The notes beneath the pieces were generated by a model, which worked only from the letters and a program-made list of their open reading frames with translations, searched no databases and was not told the DNA's origin. DNA of 64,000 nucleotides from Verticillium longisporum (lineage: Eukaryota > Ascomycota > Sordariomycetes > Glomerellales > Plectosphaerellaceae), in assembly GCA_019188255.1 (NCBI GenBank), contig JAETXT010000004.1, positions 5,084,001 to 5,148,000 on the forward strand. The letters are read 5' to 3'. The translations under genes were made by a program, and so were the position numbers. This document shows, in pieces, positions 33,870 to 45,389 of the stretch (position 1 is the first letter of the stretch; each line of letters starts with the position of its first letter).

Positions 33870-35988
33870 TCAGGAGACCACAATTCGGCAGCGACCAAGG
33901 TTGGAGACCCGTCCAAAGACAGCCTCTGTATCGCCGTTTCGGTGTGCAGTCACCTTGATCGCAGGGAAATAGGTCCCCGGCTCCTCGTACGCAAAGTGGA
34001 CCGAGGCGTCGACAGATTCATTGACGGGAGTCAACGGCACCACCGTAAAGTCCCCGCGGCCCATGAAATCCCACTCCGTCGCGATGATTTTGCCTGTGCC
34101 AGGGGGGACCTCAGCGAACATCTCAAAAATTACCGGCGTGCCAGCGGCAACGTCATATCTATCGGAGCCATTGACTTGCAGAATGACCGCAGGTTGTACT
34201 CCGAATCGCTGCGAAGCAGCCTCAGCAACGAGAACCTGACCGTCAACAACTGTATAATTTGTAGACGGCGGTGGATCGATGCTCTGCTCTACCCAGGCGC
34301 TGAGATCTCGCAACGCTTGGTGGACAATGGGGGAAGTATCGACGATACGTGCGGCACGCGCACCAACTGGGAGGCTTTCATCGAACCCTGCGGCGAATGT
34401 GTGGTCAGCGTGCTCGTTGAACCACAGGCGGTAATTGTCGTTGGCACGAGAACCGAGCGCGCCCTCTACTTGACTACGGTACCAGTCCGCGTGCCAAGGG
34501 AATGCATCGTAGTCGAGAAGATTGTTGACGGCAATCATCTTGCCTTGAATTTGCCCCGTGAATCGCCCCTGACTCGTTGACTCGGCTGCGTTGAGGCTAC
34601 CATCAACGGAACGCTGGGGATGAATAGGTTGGCCGGTGACGTCTTTGAACTGGTCGAAGCCGTGAAATCCATCTCTCTTGGGAATCTGATGACGGTAATA
34701 TGCGTGTACGGCAATGAATAACAAGTTGTCGATCTGGACAACAGAACTTTGGTTAACAAGAGAGAAGACATCCTCATTCTTGTCTACCTCAACTGTGAAG
34801 GTTGTGCCGGCCAAATTGCCAAAGAGGGTACCGGAACTTTCGCCTTGATCATTGTAAAGCTCAAAATGAAGCCCGGGCTGCGTGGGAGGTGCACTGTCCA
34901 ACACGAGGCGAATGGTCTGGTTCCCGACCCTCTCGATGCTGTTGATGCGCGCCGTGTGATTCACTGCCTGCGCTCTGATCAAGTCCCCGAGCTCCGACTG
35001 CTCCGTACCGAGATACCCAGGCGTGTTCCAGAAATCTTGGGTGTACGTCGGATCTTGCGATGCAACCCCATCGCTGAACAAAGCCAATACAGCTGAGTCT
35101 GTAACAAGGTCGAATACCTCCCACACTCCAAAAGGAAGACCCAGCATCGTCGCCTCGTCAAAAACGGCTCGCTCCATTGCGGTCAGATTCTCTCGTGGAT
35201 CACCCCCGCCAGGCCGGACAGCGTCCGCGATTTGGGCGGCCTTGTCTCTCAATACGAGACCGGAGAGCGCGCGTATGGCAGGGTTGTTGAGAAACGAAAC
35301 AGGGACTGCTTGGATCATGGGAACAGCACCGTCCCAGACACCACGAGAGTTCTCAATCGCACCGACGGTCTGCAAGGACCCGCCGCTGCCACCATAGATG
35401 TAACCGTATATGTGCCGACAGCCCGACTTATAGTACTCAGCAGCAACCTGCCTGGCAACCTTGGCCGCAGTCGCATCCGCTCGGAAGCCGATTTTTCCAG
35501 TGATCTGGACGGCATAGCCGCCGCTCCCGAGCGAGAAGGCGATGGTCTCATCTTTAGCTGCTTCGGTAATCAAAGGATATACGAATTGAAAGAAGCGACC
35601 TTCCCACCTGTTACGAGGCGGAAGGTAGATGTTGAACCTCGTTGTTGTCCCATTGAAGTGACCTGAGACAAGGCGATGGGGAACTGGCGTAGCCACGTCG
35701 ATTTCATCATCGATAGTGGCCATGGAGAAAGACGGATCCGTGCAATTAGGAGTGATGAAACGAGAACCAGTAGGGAGCTGCTCTGGGCACTCTCGCGCAG
35801 TAGATGTGAAGTTTCGACCCGCGATCTGTGCGAAGACGCCGGAAGTCAGTAGGCCGAGGTACAAGGCCCAGATTATGAGCGCCGAAGGTAGCCTGTATAC
35901 TGTTGGTTATTGCACGCTCACTGGAGGGTCTTGGATAACATGGGATGTTAACGTGAACCCACCGATAGGTGACATCATGAGGCACCAT
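33870..35988 (-). CDS. Large secreted alpha/beta-hydrolase-like protein with PKD-like C-terminal domain
   Basis: A 26-nt first exon (35988-35963) and a 70-nt intron (GTGGGT...ACAG) are proposed upstream of the long exon 35892-33870. This adds the start and completes a signal peptide (MVPHDVTYR then LPSALIIWALYLGLLTSGVF), giving 682 aa. A nucleophile-elbow-like motif YGGSGGSLQ (Ser about residue 178) follows the GSGGYAVQITGK segment. The region up to ~560 carries several N-glycosylation sites and a WFNEHADHTF segment that could hold the catalytic His. The last ~90 residues (ATEWDFMGRGDFTVVPL ... YEEPGTYFPAIKVT) resemble a PKD/Ig-like beta domain. The elbow recalls tannase/feruloyl-esterase-type hydrolases, but the overall match is weak, so substrate and exact family are open. 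The micro-exon is inferred from frame, splice sites and the improved signal peptide. Confidence 0.72.
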
Positions 35989-36943
35989 ATTATCCCCTAA
36001 GACCTGCGTACAGGCTGTCTAATGTTGAAGAGTGATGCGGTTGCGAACCGATCGAAACCGTGGGAAAAGGGAATATTAATGACTGCGAGTGGGAAAAGAA
36101 ACCACAAGTCTGGGAGATGACTGGGCCAACAATACAGACGAGAGGCATCATGTTTGCTTTATAAGTCATCTCATGATCCCGCGAGATGGATTGGCAAGAC
36201 GGAAGATGGCGGTATGAACCTTGTTTTGGACCTCTTCAGGAAAGTAGATTACATATGCTAAGCCTACTCTTTTCGCTGGCAAGGGTACGCAATATTGGTC
36301 AAACAGGCCACAATCCAAGCGTCTTGGCCTCAGATCCGATTGTTAGCATACGTAAAGCTCGGATTTGGCGCACGAACATCACCCGCTAGGACAAGAAGGC
36401 TCTGCAACTTTGATTTAAGCTTGACGAAGCGCCTGGGCAGAGATTACATGTGGGCGGGGTGGGAAAACATTGAGTCGAGAACACAAGCCATCGTGTTCCA
36501 CCACGCCACGGCTCATTGCTCTGATTCATTGCGAGGTGTTGATGAGTGAGGCTATGACGTCTCCGAATTCGGCTTAGCAAGTGATTTTGCGCATTAGAAT
36601 GCGAGAATACGCAAAATCCAGAAGTGCCCCGGTGTTTTGCATTCAACCTGGGGCCTGGGTCGCGATCTTCGGTTCATCCTATCCTCTTGGCGAGCCCGCT
36701 TGTCAAGTGCTGAAAGTCCTCGGACGACATCAAACAGAGCTAGAAGGGGGGGAAGGCTTGGTCTGGGATATCTGTTCGGTTAGTATCAGCCGATAAACTT
36801 GGTGGAGGTGACACGGATTTCTCCAATGGTGAAGGCCTTGTCAGGAAACGAAAGGCGAAATGAAAGAACTGAATGTTGACAGTCCCTCCAGATGATATTG
36901 TTTCCCACAGATATCTCGTTAAGCCCTAGGCGGAGCGGGCCTC
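35989..36943. other. Intergenic; nothing seen
   Basis: Promoter side of the hydrolase gene and 3' flank of RTT106. No gene, repeat or RNA element recognised. Confidence 0.5.
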
Positions 36944-38442
36944 TCAGCCTTTGACATTGATGCTTTCGTCCCCTGCATCGTCTTCTTCATCGTCCTGCCC
37001 ATCCTCCATCTCTTGGTCGTCCTCATCGTCTTCGTCGCTTGAGACGCCCGACCCTTCGCTCTCGCCCTCGCTCCCCGGGTCGTAATCTTCTTCGTCCTCA
37101 TCCTCTTCGTCTTGCAGCTGCAGCTGCAGCTCTGCCTCAGCCTGCGCCTTTTCCAGCTCTGTCCTGCCATCGGTTTCTGCACCAGCCTCCGGCGCGACAT
37201 CGCCCGCGCCAGCTGCCTTCTTTCCGGCCTTTTGATTCTCCACGAGCTCCATCTTAGCTCGCCTCTGCTCCGCCATGCTTCGGTCCTGCAACCCATTGCG
37301 CTTGACGTACGATTCATCAATTCCCTGGTAGTCCTCCTGGTCCAACATTGCAAACTCGAGCTCTTCGGTCGCGTCGCCCTCGCCAGTGAAAGCCTCGACC
37401 ACTATGTTGAATGTCCGCTGCAACACGCTCGTGTAGCTCAATGACGAGATCCGCTCCAAGGGGATAAATAGGAGCGGTTTCTTAAAGCCCCAAAGGATGC
37501 CGGTCGGCAGAAAGAACAGATACCCATCCTTTGAGCCGCGGAATGCCTTGACATGCACAGCCTTCTCGTTCGGTCGGTGTGGCTGCCTTACCATACTGTG
37601 GAACTTGGCGGGGTCGGCTGACACTATGTTGATGGGATTTGACGCGGCACGGAGATGGGTCGTCAGCGCCCAGACGAATAGTGAGCGGTATGTGTCGGAG
37701 ACAGCAGCCGCACTGCTAGCCTTGGGACCTAGAATTGTGCCTTGCTTTGGAGCCGTTGCAGGCACGGTGAAGACGAGAGGCTCAGCCGTCGGAATAGCCG
37801 TCTCTGTCTTGGAGGGAAGACATGACCCGCGGGGAAAGATGATGTAGTTATGTTGGACCTGCGTCTTTTCGGGAATTGGGAGGTAGAAGGCGTATTCTAG
37901 ATACAGCAGAGATTAGCTTTAGTCGAAACAGAAGGCCAGGAGACGGTCAATCGTACCAATGTCTCCCCAGGCGTATGCGATGCCTGTCACCGGCGCAGTT
38001 GTGCCCGGGACGCGAGCGTAGAGGTGGTTATCGGTGAAGCACAGCTCAAACTTCTTGCGCTGCGGCACCGACACGGAAATCTCCTTAATCTCGAGCTGAA
38101 CCGGCTCGTCTACTGCTGCCTCTGCCGCCGATGCCGGAACTGATCCTGCGACATTGATGGTCCCGTTTCCATTGGAGGCCTTGAAGCCGTTGGAGGCGTC
38201 GACATCAACTCGGCGCCGCTTCGCAGCCGGCTCAGGGCCGTTCGTCTGTTCGTACACGAAGCTGGCGATGTCGTTGAAAAGCGTTACTCGTGACGCCGAA
38301 TCTGCAAATAGAAAGTCAGTGGCGAAATGATCAAGTTGGTCTTCACGCGCAACATACTGGCTTCGCGCTGAATGCCCTCGAGGATGTCCGGTCGCGACTT
38401 GAATACAACTCCCAGTCTTTGAATGTCGAGGCCTGGGGCCAT
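36944..38442 (-). CDS. RTT106: Histone chaperone RTT106
   Basis: Three exons (38442-38358, 38301-37957, 37896-36944) encode 460 aa; introns of 56 and 60 nt have GTATGT/CAG and GTACGA/TAG borders. It binds H3-H4 and acts in replication-coupled and heterochromatic nucleosome assembly. The N-terminus ([20 protein letters not shown]) is the short dimerisation helix region. The double PH-like domains follow, with [46 protein letters not shown] and [20 protein letters not shown], then the [18 protein letters not shown] segment. The C-terminal ~90 residues are extremely acidic (runs of Asp/Glu), as usual for histone chaperones. A KRRR stretch near residue 57 may serve nuclear import. The gene is intact. 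Confidence 0.95.
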
Positions 38443-38889
38443 GATTGAAGATGTTGGGCTAGGCAATGTGTGCTCGTTTGGTATTCGTGGAGGCCGGACG
38501 ATACGTTACGTCGTTCGAATCTTTTCAAGGGGAACAATGTAGAAATAGGAAGATTCCGTGCTGATTCGAGTCAGGATACAGGCTATGAAGCTGTACGCGC
38601 CGTGCGACCGAGTTTTGGCTGTCTGCTCAGCCTGCAGGTCTCCAGGCTGTGACGTGCATTGGAGATGGTCCGGGGATAGGTCGGGTAATTGAGCCGCCCG
38701 GTTCTTCCACCTTGCTGAGAGCAATGACCGGGAATGTGATATACATTACAGTTTCAACGATTGAGCTCCACGGCATGGCTTCAATCGGCTTTGGGCATTT
38801 CAGGGCCAAATCCGAACGGCTGTTCTATCATGTTTACCACTCACATCCAGCCCAAGACGATGCAAAATCCAGGCGCATTCTTTGATCAA

Positions 38890-39039
38890 CTAAGCAATCG
38901 TTTCTCTAAGGCCCTTGATCTGCTGAAGGACGCTAGACTTGCTTGTGCCACCCTTGGCCGCCCTCATCTCGACCATTGTCACGTAGTCAAAGGTCTTCGC
39001 AATGTACTGGTTGAACCTGGCGTCAATGCCCTTCAGCTG
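38890..39039 (-). pseudogene. Orphan coding fragment (49 residues), likely remnant of a lost gene
   Basis: On the minus strand, 49 sense codons read QLKGIDARFNQYIAKTFDYV then TMVEMRAAKGGTSKSSVLQQ and IKGLRETIA, ending in TAG at 38890. Codon use is strongly C/G-ending and the amino-acid mix is protein-like, unlike the surroundings. The codon immediately upstream is a stop (TAG), which could instead be the AG of a splice acceptor (CTTAG before CAGCTG). No in-frame Met or convincing upstream exon was found. I do not recognise the family. It may be the last exon of a decayed gene. Confidence 0.45.
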
Positions 39040-39134
39040 CTAAGATAGGAGCTTGTTCATTGGAGTCCCAGCCTGCTCTGAGAGGACGACGCAGCGGCCG
39101 GAAATTTGGTGCGTTTCGCGGACGTTCGGCCTGC

Positions 39135-39260
39135 GGGCAAATCTACGTTGGAGAGGGAGCCTTCTAGATAATCAAGACTTCGGCAGGTCGATCTTAGGTG
39201 AATCGAAGTGATCTGTAATGCTTCGATTGTTTTCGACGCATCAGAGCCGCTCGTTTTCGA
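39135..39260. repeat. Diverged direct repeat, copy A (upstream of VFA1)
   Basis: About 125 bases match a segment at 41538-41650 in the same orientation. Shared blocks include GGAGCCTTCTAGATA, CTCGGCAGG/TTCGGCAGG, CTGTAATG and ATCA(A)GAGCCGCTC. Divergence and small indels show the duplication is old. The two copies bracket the VFA1 gene. Confidence 0.7.
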
Positions 39261-39605
39261 GATGGAGACGAAGATAGACGGATCTCTTGCGTTGGGATGG
39301 ATTTATTGGGGCTGACCTGGGACTGACAACGTGCGTCACAGTCCCTTGCAGCTCGGCGCTTTCTTATCTCAGAGGTCTTATCGCGATGGATCACAGGCAA
39401 GCGAGCTCTGACCATCTAGTACCGAACGAAGGTTAGGGGATCCCACCCCGCATTACGCCAAATCTCCCCCGCTGTCGCGTCTCCAGTTGCACCCCTCGTT
39501 TGGATCGCGACGTCACAAGCGAGTATTTGTCGTCAAACTCCGGTTCTGTAACGCGATCGATAGCGCCATAGCGCAAAGGATCACCTTGAGTTACGAATTC
39601 GAACC

Positions 39606-40320
39606 ATGTCTTTCGCCAATATTTATACACATCGCAAGGTTGCTGACACAGCCGCGAAAGGGTGCGATGTTTGTTACCGATCGACAACCAGTGTGCTTGT
39701 CGCCCCAGAGAACAAGGTCAGTCCATCTACCCAGGGAACCGAGGCAAATTCCTGACGGTCGTAGGATTTCTTCTTCGTGTGTCCGAGCCATTTGAAGGAT
39801 AGAAACTTTTGCGCCCCTATTATCGACACGGCAGCCGTTGAGGCCAAGAAGAAGAAAGAGATGGACGAGGAGCTCGAGCGCGTGAAAAAAGAATACGAAG
39901 AGAGACAGCGCAAGAAAAAGGAGAAACAAGATAAAGAGAAGTCGGAGGAAAAGGATGAGGACAAGGACAAGAGCAGCCAGACCGAGGATAAGAAATCAAC
40001 CGACAAGAAGGATGATGTTGAGGACAAGGCATGCGCAACGCTTCAGCGAAAGAGAAGCAAGCAGCTAACATGTTGCAGAGCAAGTCCGACGCCGCAGCTG
40101 AAGTGCCAGAAGAGGAGCCCAGGGTTTTCTCTTTACAGAAGTAGGCAGCCGCGGCGATACCCCCAAACCGACCAAAATTGCTAAGATAGTGTCCAGGAAC
40201 TTCTTTGCCTTGCGCATCGAGAAGAAACGGCAGATCGAACTCGCAAAACGGAACAGAGAGCGCATCGCTCAACCAAACTTCTTCCCTTCCGTGCCCAAGG
40301 GAGCTCCTAATAGCGGTTGA
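39606..40320 (+). CDS. VFA1: VPS4-associated protein 1 (Vfa1)
   Basis: Four exons (39606-39716, 39765-40028, 40079-40140, 40197-40320) encode 186 aa. Introns 1 and 3 are GT-AG (48 and 56 nt); intron 2 (50 nt) uses a GC donor (AAG/GCATGC) with a GCTAACA branch and CAG acceptor. Vfa1 binds the AAA-ATPase Vps4 and stimulates its ATPase activity in the ESCRT/multivesicular-body pathway at endosomes (family knowledge). The N-terminus carries four conserved cysteines (CDVC at 20-23, C43, C53) in a probable zinc-binding fold with the motif FFFVCPSHLKDRNFCAPI. A long charged Lys/Glu coiled-coil follows (residues ~60-125). The C-terminus is the Vps4-interacting motif: SLQKNFFALRIEKKRQIE then LAKRNRERIAQPNFFPSVP. 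All joins keep frame, which supports the unusual GC donor. Confidence 0.9.
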
Positions 40321-43300
40321 AATAAATCTGCCTCTGGACGTACTATCGACCTGCGATCAAGTGGAGTTGGGGTCAGCGAAGAGGGCAAGGTCTATAACCC
40401 CGAGACTACCAGGGGCGGCAGACCTCCAGAACAACACCCGCACATGCTGTGCGCCACCCGTAGACCGGGGTATCATTCATGACATGAATGGTTTCTCTGA
40501 GTGCGCGGGGCGCACGATCCAATTGGCCTGTGTACGAGGTGAGAAGATGCAGGCTGACACCTCACCAACAAGACAAACATGGGGACCCATGAACTTGGAG
40601 AAAGCCAACCGAGCGATACCATTTCCAATGCCAAGCCGGTTCTGACGCACAGGAAGTACATGGCTCCTAATATGCACAGAGCAGGAGCGTGTGGCAGCTC
40701 TTGTTTGAAGTCTTCTTCTATTTATCCAAATAGGGGAGGTGAGTAGCCTCGAATCACCAACTTCCCGCCGTGCATCACATCACATTGCCACTCAGTCAGG
40801 ATCTCTATTGTATTTGACACATTCCCGATCACTCTGTGTTACCATGCACAGCTCTGGCGCAGCTGCAGCACGGTTGTTGGTCCCCAATGAGGCTAGTGCT
40901 GACAGGCTGACGTGACTCGGCGGCTACTGCACATCAACGGCTTCAGCTTCAGCATCAAGCACTGGGCTGACCTGGAACAGTCGCCATGTATCAAAACGAT
41001 GCCGTCAGCAAACATGTTGTGCCCACAACTACACCAGTTGTCCAATATTTGTGCTGTTGTCTCTCTTCACGTCACACATCTACTCACTCCTCAGTCAAAG
41101 CACTCGTGCCAAGATGCACCGGCCATGTGCGAAGAAGGCGCGTGGTACCCTAGCCGGCCTCGTTTGTAAGAATCAAGCATGACGCTCATGAAGGCCAATG
41201 GGGGCATGCTTGGTGTTCTTGCGCCATGGGGCCCGCCGTCGGATGTCCACTAAAATTGAACCAGAATGCCCGAGAGACAACATGCTCTGGGTAACATCGG
41301 CCAAGCGGTGTCTCAAGGATGCTGAGGGGGGCAACTCTCATATCAAAACCCGCGTTATCCTCCGGTGCTGCTTTTAGTAACCCTATCGGTGCCTCTGCAG
41401 GGGCTGCCGTCTGCGTGCCATCGATCAGCAAACGCAGGATCTGCACGGCCCAAGCCGGGCACGTCACGTAGATGTCGAGTCACAATCGCCGATCTACCTG
41501 CCCTTATGCCGAAGCCGACCGTCCTTGCGTCCGGTCTTGTGGGCAGATCTACGCTAGAGGAGGAGCCTTCTAGATATTCAGGGTCTCGGCAGGCAGATTA
41601 AAGTGCTCTGTAATGTTTTGGTTTTTTTGAATCATCAAGAGCCGCTCAATTTCTACTCCAACACGTAGAAAGGCACGTGAGGAGGACTCGATCATGATTC
41701 AAGTACGGAGGGGTTGTAAATGTCGTGTGAAGCTTTATTGGTAAGGACCAGGTCCGATCAAGTCCCTTTGCTTATGCCCAGAGGTACTTTTGTAGTTCGG
41801 GACGTACTTTCAGACCACACCTCGGTGTCAGTCCATCCTAGCCTACACCGCGGGGTAACGCCCATCGCACCCCTCTACCCTTGTCTTGCAGAGGTGCGTA
41901 CCCGCGGGGCAGCTTATGGTTACTTCCCGATCCCTGATCTGACTAGCTGACTCGGGAAACACATCTGACAGCCTTGTCATCCGCCAGTCTAGTAAACAGG
42001 CAGGCTGAAGCTATCACATGATGTTCTATGAAACCCCTGTCAGACTAAGCTGATTCCCTGTCATCATTGTATGGGCAGTGGGAGCTTTGGACAGGTGAGC
42101 ATTGTAATCTCGAAGCGTCATTCTCTCGACATGATTCACCAGCCTGCTGTAAGCCGAGCCGCTAGTATGATGGCTCATGGTACGAGCCGTCAACATTCTC
42201 GGAATAGAAATGGAAACCATCACACAAGTCTTTGCAAATCGGAAGCATTGATCGGCAGCCGTATTTAATGGCAGGAATACCATGTCCTTGAATAGTATAA
42301 TGAGTCTGGTGCTTTTTTATTGTTCAGTCATCGGAGCCTTGTATTGATCCAATCAGTCCGGGAGCTGACGTGAGAAGTGTAGGTCCGCAACCCATACACC
42401 CGTACACACTCACCCGAGGGGCGACTGGGAAAGATGAGCTAGGTGAGCTGCAGGCATAATCTCGAAAATGCTAGATGGTCTTGGCGACAACACACACATG
42501 GTGATACCATCACGATGCTCGTTATAGGCTCGACATCATTCGTCACCAGCAGCTGAAACCTCTTCAGAGGGCGAGACCACGAGACATGTAACGTCTTTCG
42601 TTCTATCTGGCCCTTCGCTCAAGAACAAATCACAAGACCGTATCGGACTTGTTCTGGTGATATCCGATGGCAGGGTGTTCAGTGCTCCCTGTGCGTCAAA
42701 AGTAAACATGTGTACATCATACACCCCTACTCCTAGTGCAAGGCCTCCCCAGGTCGCATCAACAGACCCCTTCCAAGTTTTAGGGCTTACTTTCTGCAGC
42801 CTCTCACCCTGGCATCCCGGTAAGCCTCTCTCTATGAGCGCAGAAAGGCTTGGCTCGGCACGTCGTTTCGAAACGGTACATCCTCCCGTCCCCAGATTCG
42901 ACGAAACCCGGACGGCTCAAACGGACGAGATCGACAGGGCTATTTCCCCCCGAGCGGGCGCAAACGTTGGGAACCTGGCCCGGGATAGCATCCTCTACGG
43001 CACGTTTCGGGTTCGCGAACATTGTGTCCAACTCGGAGTTCGTGAGCTCCGTGGCACCAATACACAGAGGCCGGCAGCAGGTATAGCTCTCCGTCGCCCA
43101 GCAAGACTGAATTGCTAGCACTATCAGCGATTTTAATGTGTCACGTACTGTTCGAGGATAAGCGCACAATCCTAGGTGCTCTGTGTTCAATCAAATGGGA
43201 ATAAAGTCGTCACTGAGACTCACATTTGTTGGTGGACACTTCATCAGATCACGAAGTCCGACGATGATAAGGGAACTTTACAAGCTCATACCAGGGCAGC

Positions 43301-43433
43301 GATAATTGATGTCGAACAACTGGAAGTAGCCAATCTTCATGCATGTGTGTAAAGCATGGTGTGCCAGTGCAACATCCGAAGCATGGGCAAGGCTGGTTTG
43401 TTGTGCTTGCACATGAATTCGATGCTACCTAAC
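40321..43433. other. Gene-poor intergenic region, 3.1 kb
   Basis: No gene could be supported; open frames up to 153 codons (42657-43118) lack motifs. The region holds copy B of the diverged direct repeat at about 41538-41650. Confidence 0.5.
41538..41650. repeat. Diverged direct repeat, copy B (downstream of VFA1)
   Basis: Partner of the segment at 39135-39260, same orientation, about 2.4 kb away. Shared sequence begins GGGCA(A/G)ATCTACG and extends through GGAGCCTTCTAGATA to GAGCCGCTC. No terminal inverted repeats or open frame are visible within it. Confidence 0.7.
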
Positions 43434-44996
43434 TCAAAGCCTACCATTGTCGCTTCCCGCCCCAGCCGGCATCCTGATACCTAACGCAGCCCTCTGCGCC
43501 CTCCTCGCTGCTTCGGCATCAGCTCCCGTGCCGGCGCCCATGCCCACTGACGCCCGCACCTCGTCCACGCGGCCCCTGGCGAGGCTAAACGCTGGCGTGA
43601 CCCAACCTCCGCAACTGCACTTGAAGCCCCTCCAGCTATATCGGCCCAAGCTAGCACCACATCTGTCACTCGGGCAGACAAGCCGGCCTTCAAGCTCTGC
43701 TTGCTCGAGCGTGGGGCGCATCCAGCTGAGAGGCTCAACAAAGACATGCTGACATGCCTGTGGCGCAGGCGACACGCCCGTGACGGGCTCGTGGTCGAGG
43801 ACAAATGCCGATGTTGCCAGAACGCGACGGCATTTCTTGCACCTCAGCTCCTTTTCCTGTCCCGTGCCGGGACCTGAGGCGGCGCCCTTTGCCCTCTCCT
43901 CATCCTCGAAGCGCAGGCGCGACGGCGCCTCACCCACAGCCAGGCTCTCTTCCACCTCCCGCTTGTACGTCCAGCGCTGGTAGATCTGGTGCTTCTCCAG
44001 CTCTCCCTCCTTCACGGGGCAAGCCATGTCCCACCACATCTCGAGCTGCGAGATGAAGCCCGGGTTGGGCTCGGCAATCTCGCGTGTCTTGCGGATGTGG
44101 GCGACGACAGCCTCGACAGCTTTTCTCGCGGCGTCGCTCGTCCCCTGCCACTTGGCCGTCGAACTCACGGAGGAATGGATCTCGGTCGCTGCCGGGCGTT
44201 GGCCAAAGCGAGCTGGGTGCTTGAAGAGGAGATAGGCGGCGACAGCAGTGACGGATCGTGACTTTCCCATAGCGCAATGGACGTAGACCGCCCCTGGCTT
44301 GCCTGCGCTTGAGAGAGACAGGTGCTCAATGGCAGGCACAGGCGTTATGGCATCGGGGTCGGCAGACCGTGGGTCGGCCGACAAAGCTGGCGTGTCGTTC
44401 TGGCTGGCACTGGCGGCAGCACGAAGACGATCAGCCTTGGCTTTGAATATTGGATCTTCGTCTGCCTCGGTTTGCTCGTCACTGGCTTCATCATCGCTGG
44501 GGGCAGTCGCATCGCCTCCAGCCGCGACGCCGATGACGTCTGCCAGAACCGCAGCCTTGCGGCCACTTCTCACTGCTTTCTTTTCCTTCCCTTCAGGCTT
44601 CGGATGTAGGGCATCGTCGATAAATCTCACCGCCCCTGGCAGGTGGTAGAGTAAATCTTCATCGTCCACGTCATCCACATCAATGACCTTGTGTCTGTAC
44701 TGAGCGCTCCAATCCTCTGACGGGTTGCACCGCACCACGGAAAGCACGTGGGTGATGCCGCGATCACTCAGAGCGGTTGGACGTTTGAGAGCAAAAATTC
44801 TTGAGGGTCGTCAGTTGGCCTTGAACGCAACATCTGAAGGGGCGCAATGAGGTGGGGCCCAGGCAACATACCCTCCCACGTAAAGCTCCTCGTCGCCATC
44901 GATGCGATTCAAGGCCATCTCGACGCAGCTCTTTCTGAGAGATCCGGCAATGTCGTCGGTGATGTCGGCGCGTGTCGAGTGGTCGAGCGTTTCCAT
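43434..44996 (-). CDS. YVH1: Dual-specificity protein phosphatase YVH1
   Basis: Two exons (44996-44872 and 44799-43434) encode 496 aa; the 72-nt intron has donor GTATGT, branch ACTGACG and acceptor AAG. The start METLDHSTRADITDD is the first ATG. YVH1 promotes late 60S ribosome maturation by releasing Mrt4 and also acts in growth control (family knowledge). The catalytic domain begins MALNRIDGDEELYVGGIFAL, with ALSDRGITHVLSVV, and carries the signature HCAMGKSRS (Cys about residue 217). A ~100-residue acidic, Ala/Ser/Asp-rich insertion separates the two halves of the phosphatase fold. The C-terminal zinc-binding domain is complete: LRCKKCRRVLATS, VEPLSWM, LVCPSDRCGASLGRYSWRG, FKCSCGGWVTPAF. 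The gene is intact. Confidence 0.94.
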
Positions 44997-45389
44997 GTGC
45001 AACACGTGTGCAGCTGTTGCATCTGGTGACAGCTTCAGGGGAAGGAGTTTTACCCCTCACTTAGCGTGGTGGGGTGTGCAGGTGACGTAGGGTAGCGATG
45101 TGGACAACGTTAGATGTGTTGAAGAGGATGGGACAGATAAATTTTCATGGCATGAAAGTCCTCTAATTTTTATTGAGACCTGATGAGACCCAGTCCGTCA
45201 AGGTTATCTCTGTCATCATCTAGGTACGATGACTTTCTTTCTATGATGGCCATGTTTTTTTGAATCTACTGCTCGCATAACTGACTCTCCTTTCTTCTAG
45301 GATAAACCAGACTATAAGGCAAAGCAATGCTATAGCGGGGTGCCGACTCGCTAGAGCAATAGCACGCAGCCTGTGACAGAATTCGATGC
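44997..45389. other. Intergenic; nothing seen
   Basis: About 390 bases of AT-richer sequence form the YVH1 promoter and the 3' flank of the ABM-like gene. Confidence 0.5.

Larger units (their letters stand above)
38443..39605. other. Intergenic between RTT106 and VFA1
   Basis: This divergent promoter region contains an orphan coding-like fragment on the minus strand (38890-39039) and the first copy of a diverged direct repeat (about 39135-39260). Otherwise no gene is supported. Confidence 0.5.

Noticed and set aside
27639..35988. Possible secondary-metabolite or catabolic gene cluster (esterase, Dal5 carrier, hydrolase)
   Set aside because: No backbone synthase, no tailoring enzyme set, mixed orientations and long spacers; proximity alone is not enough.
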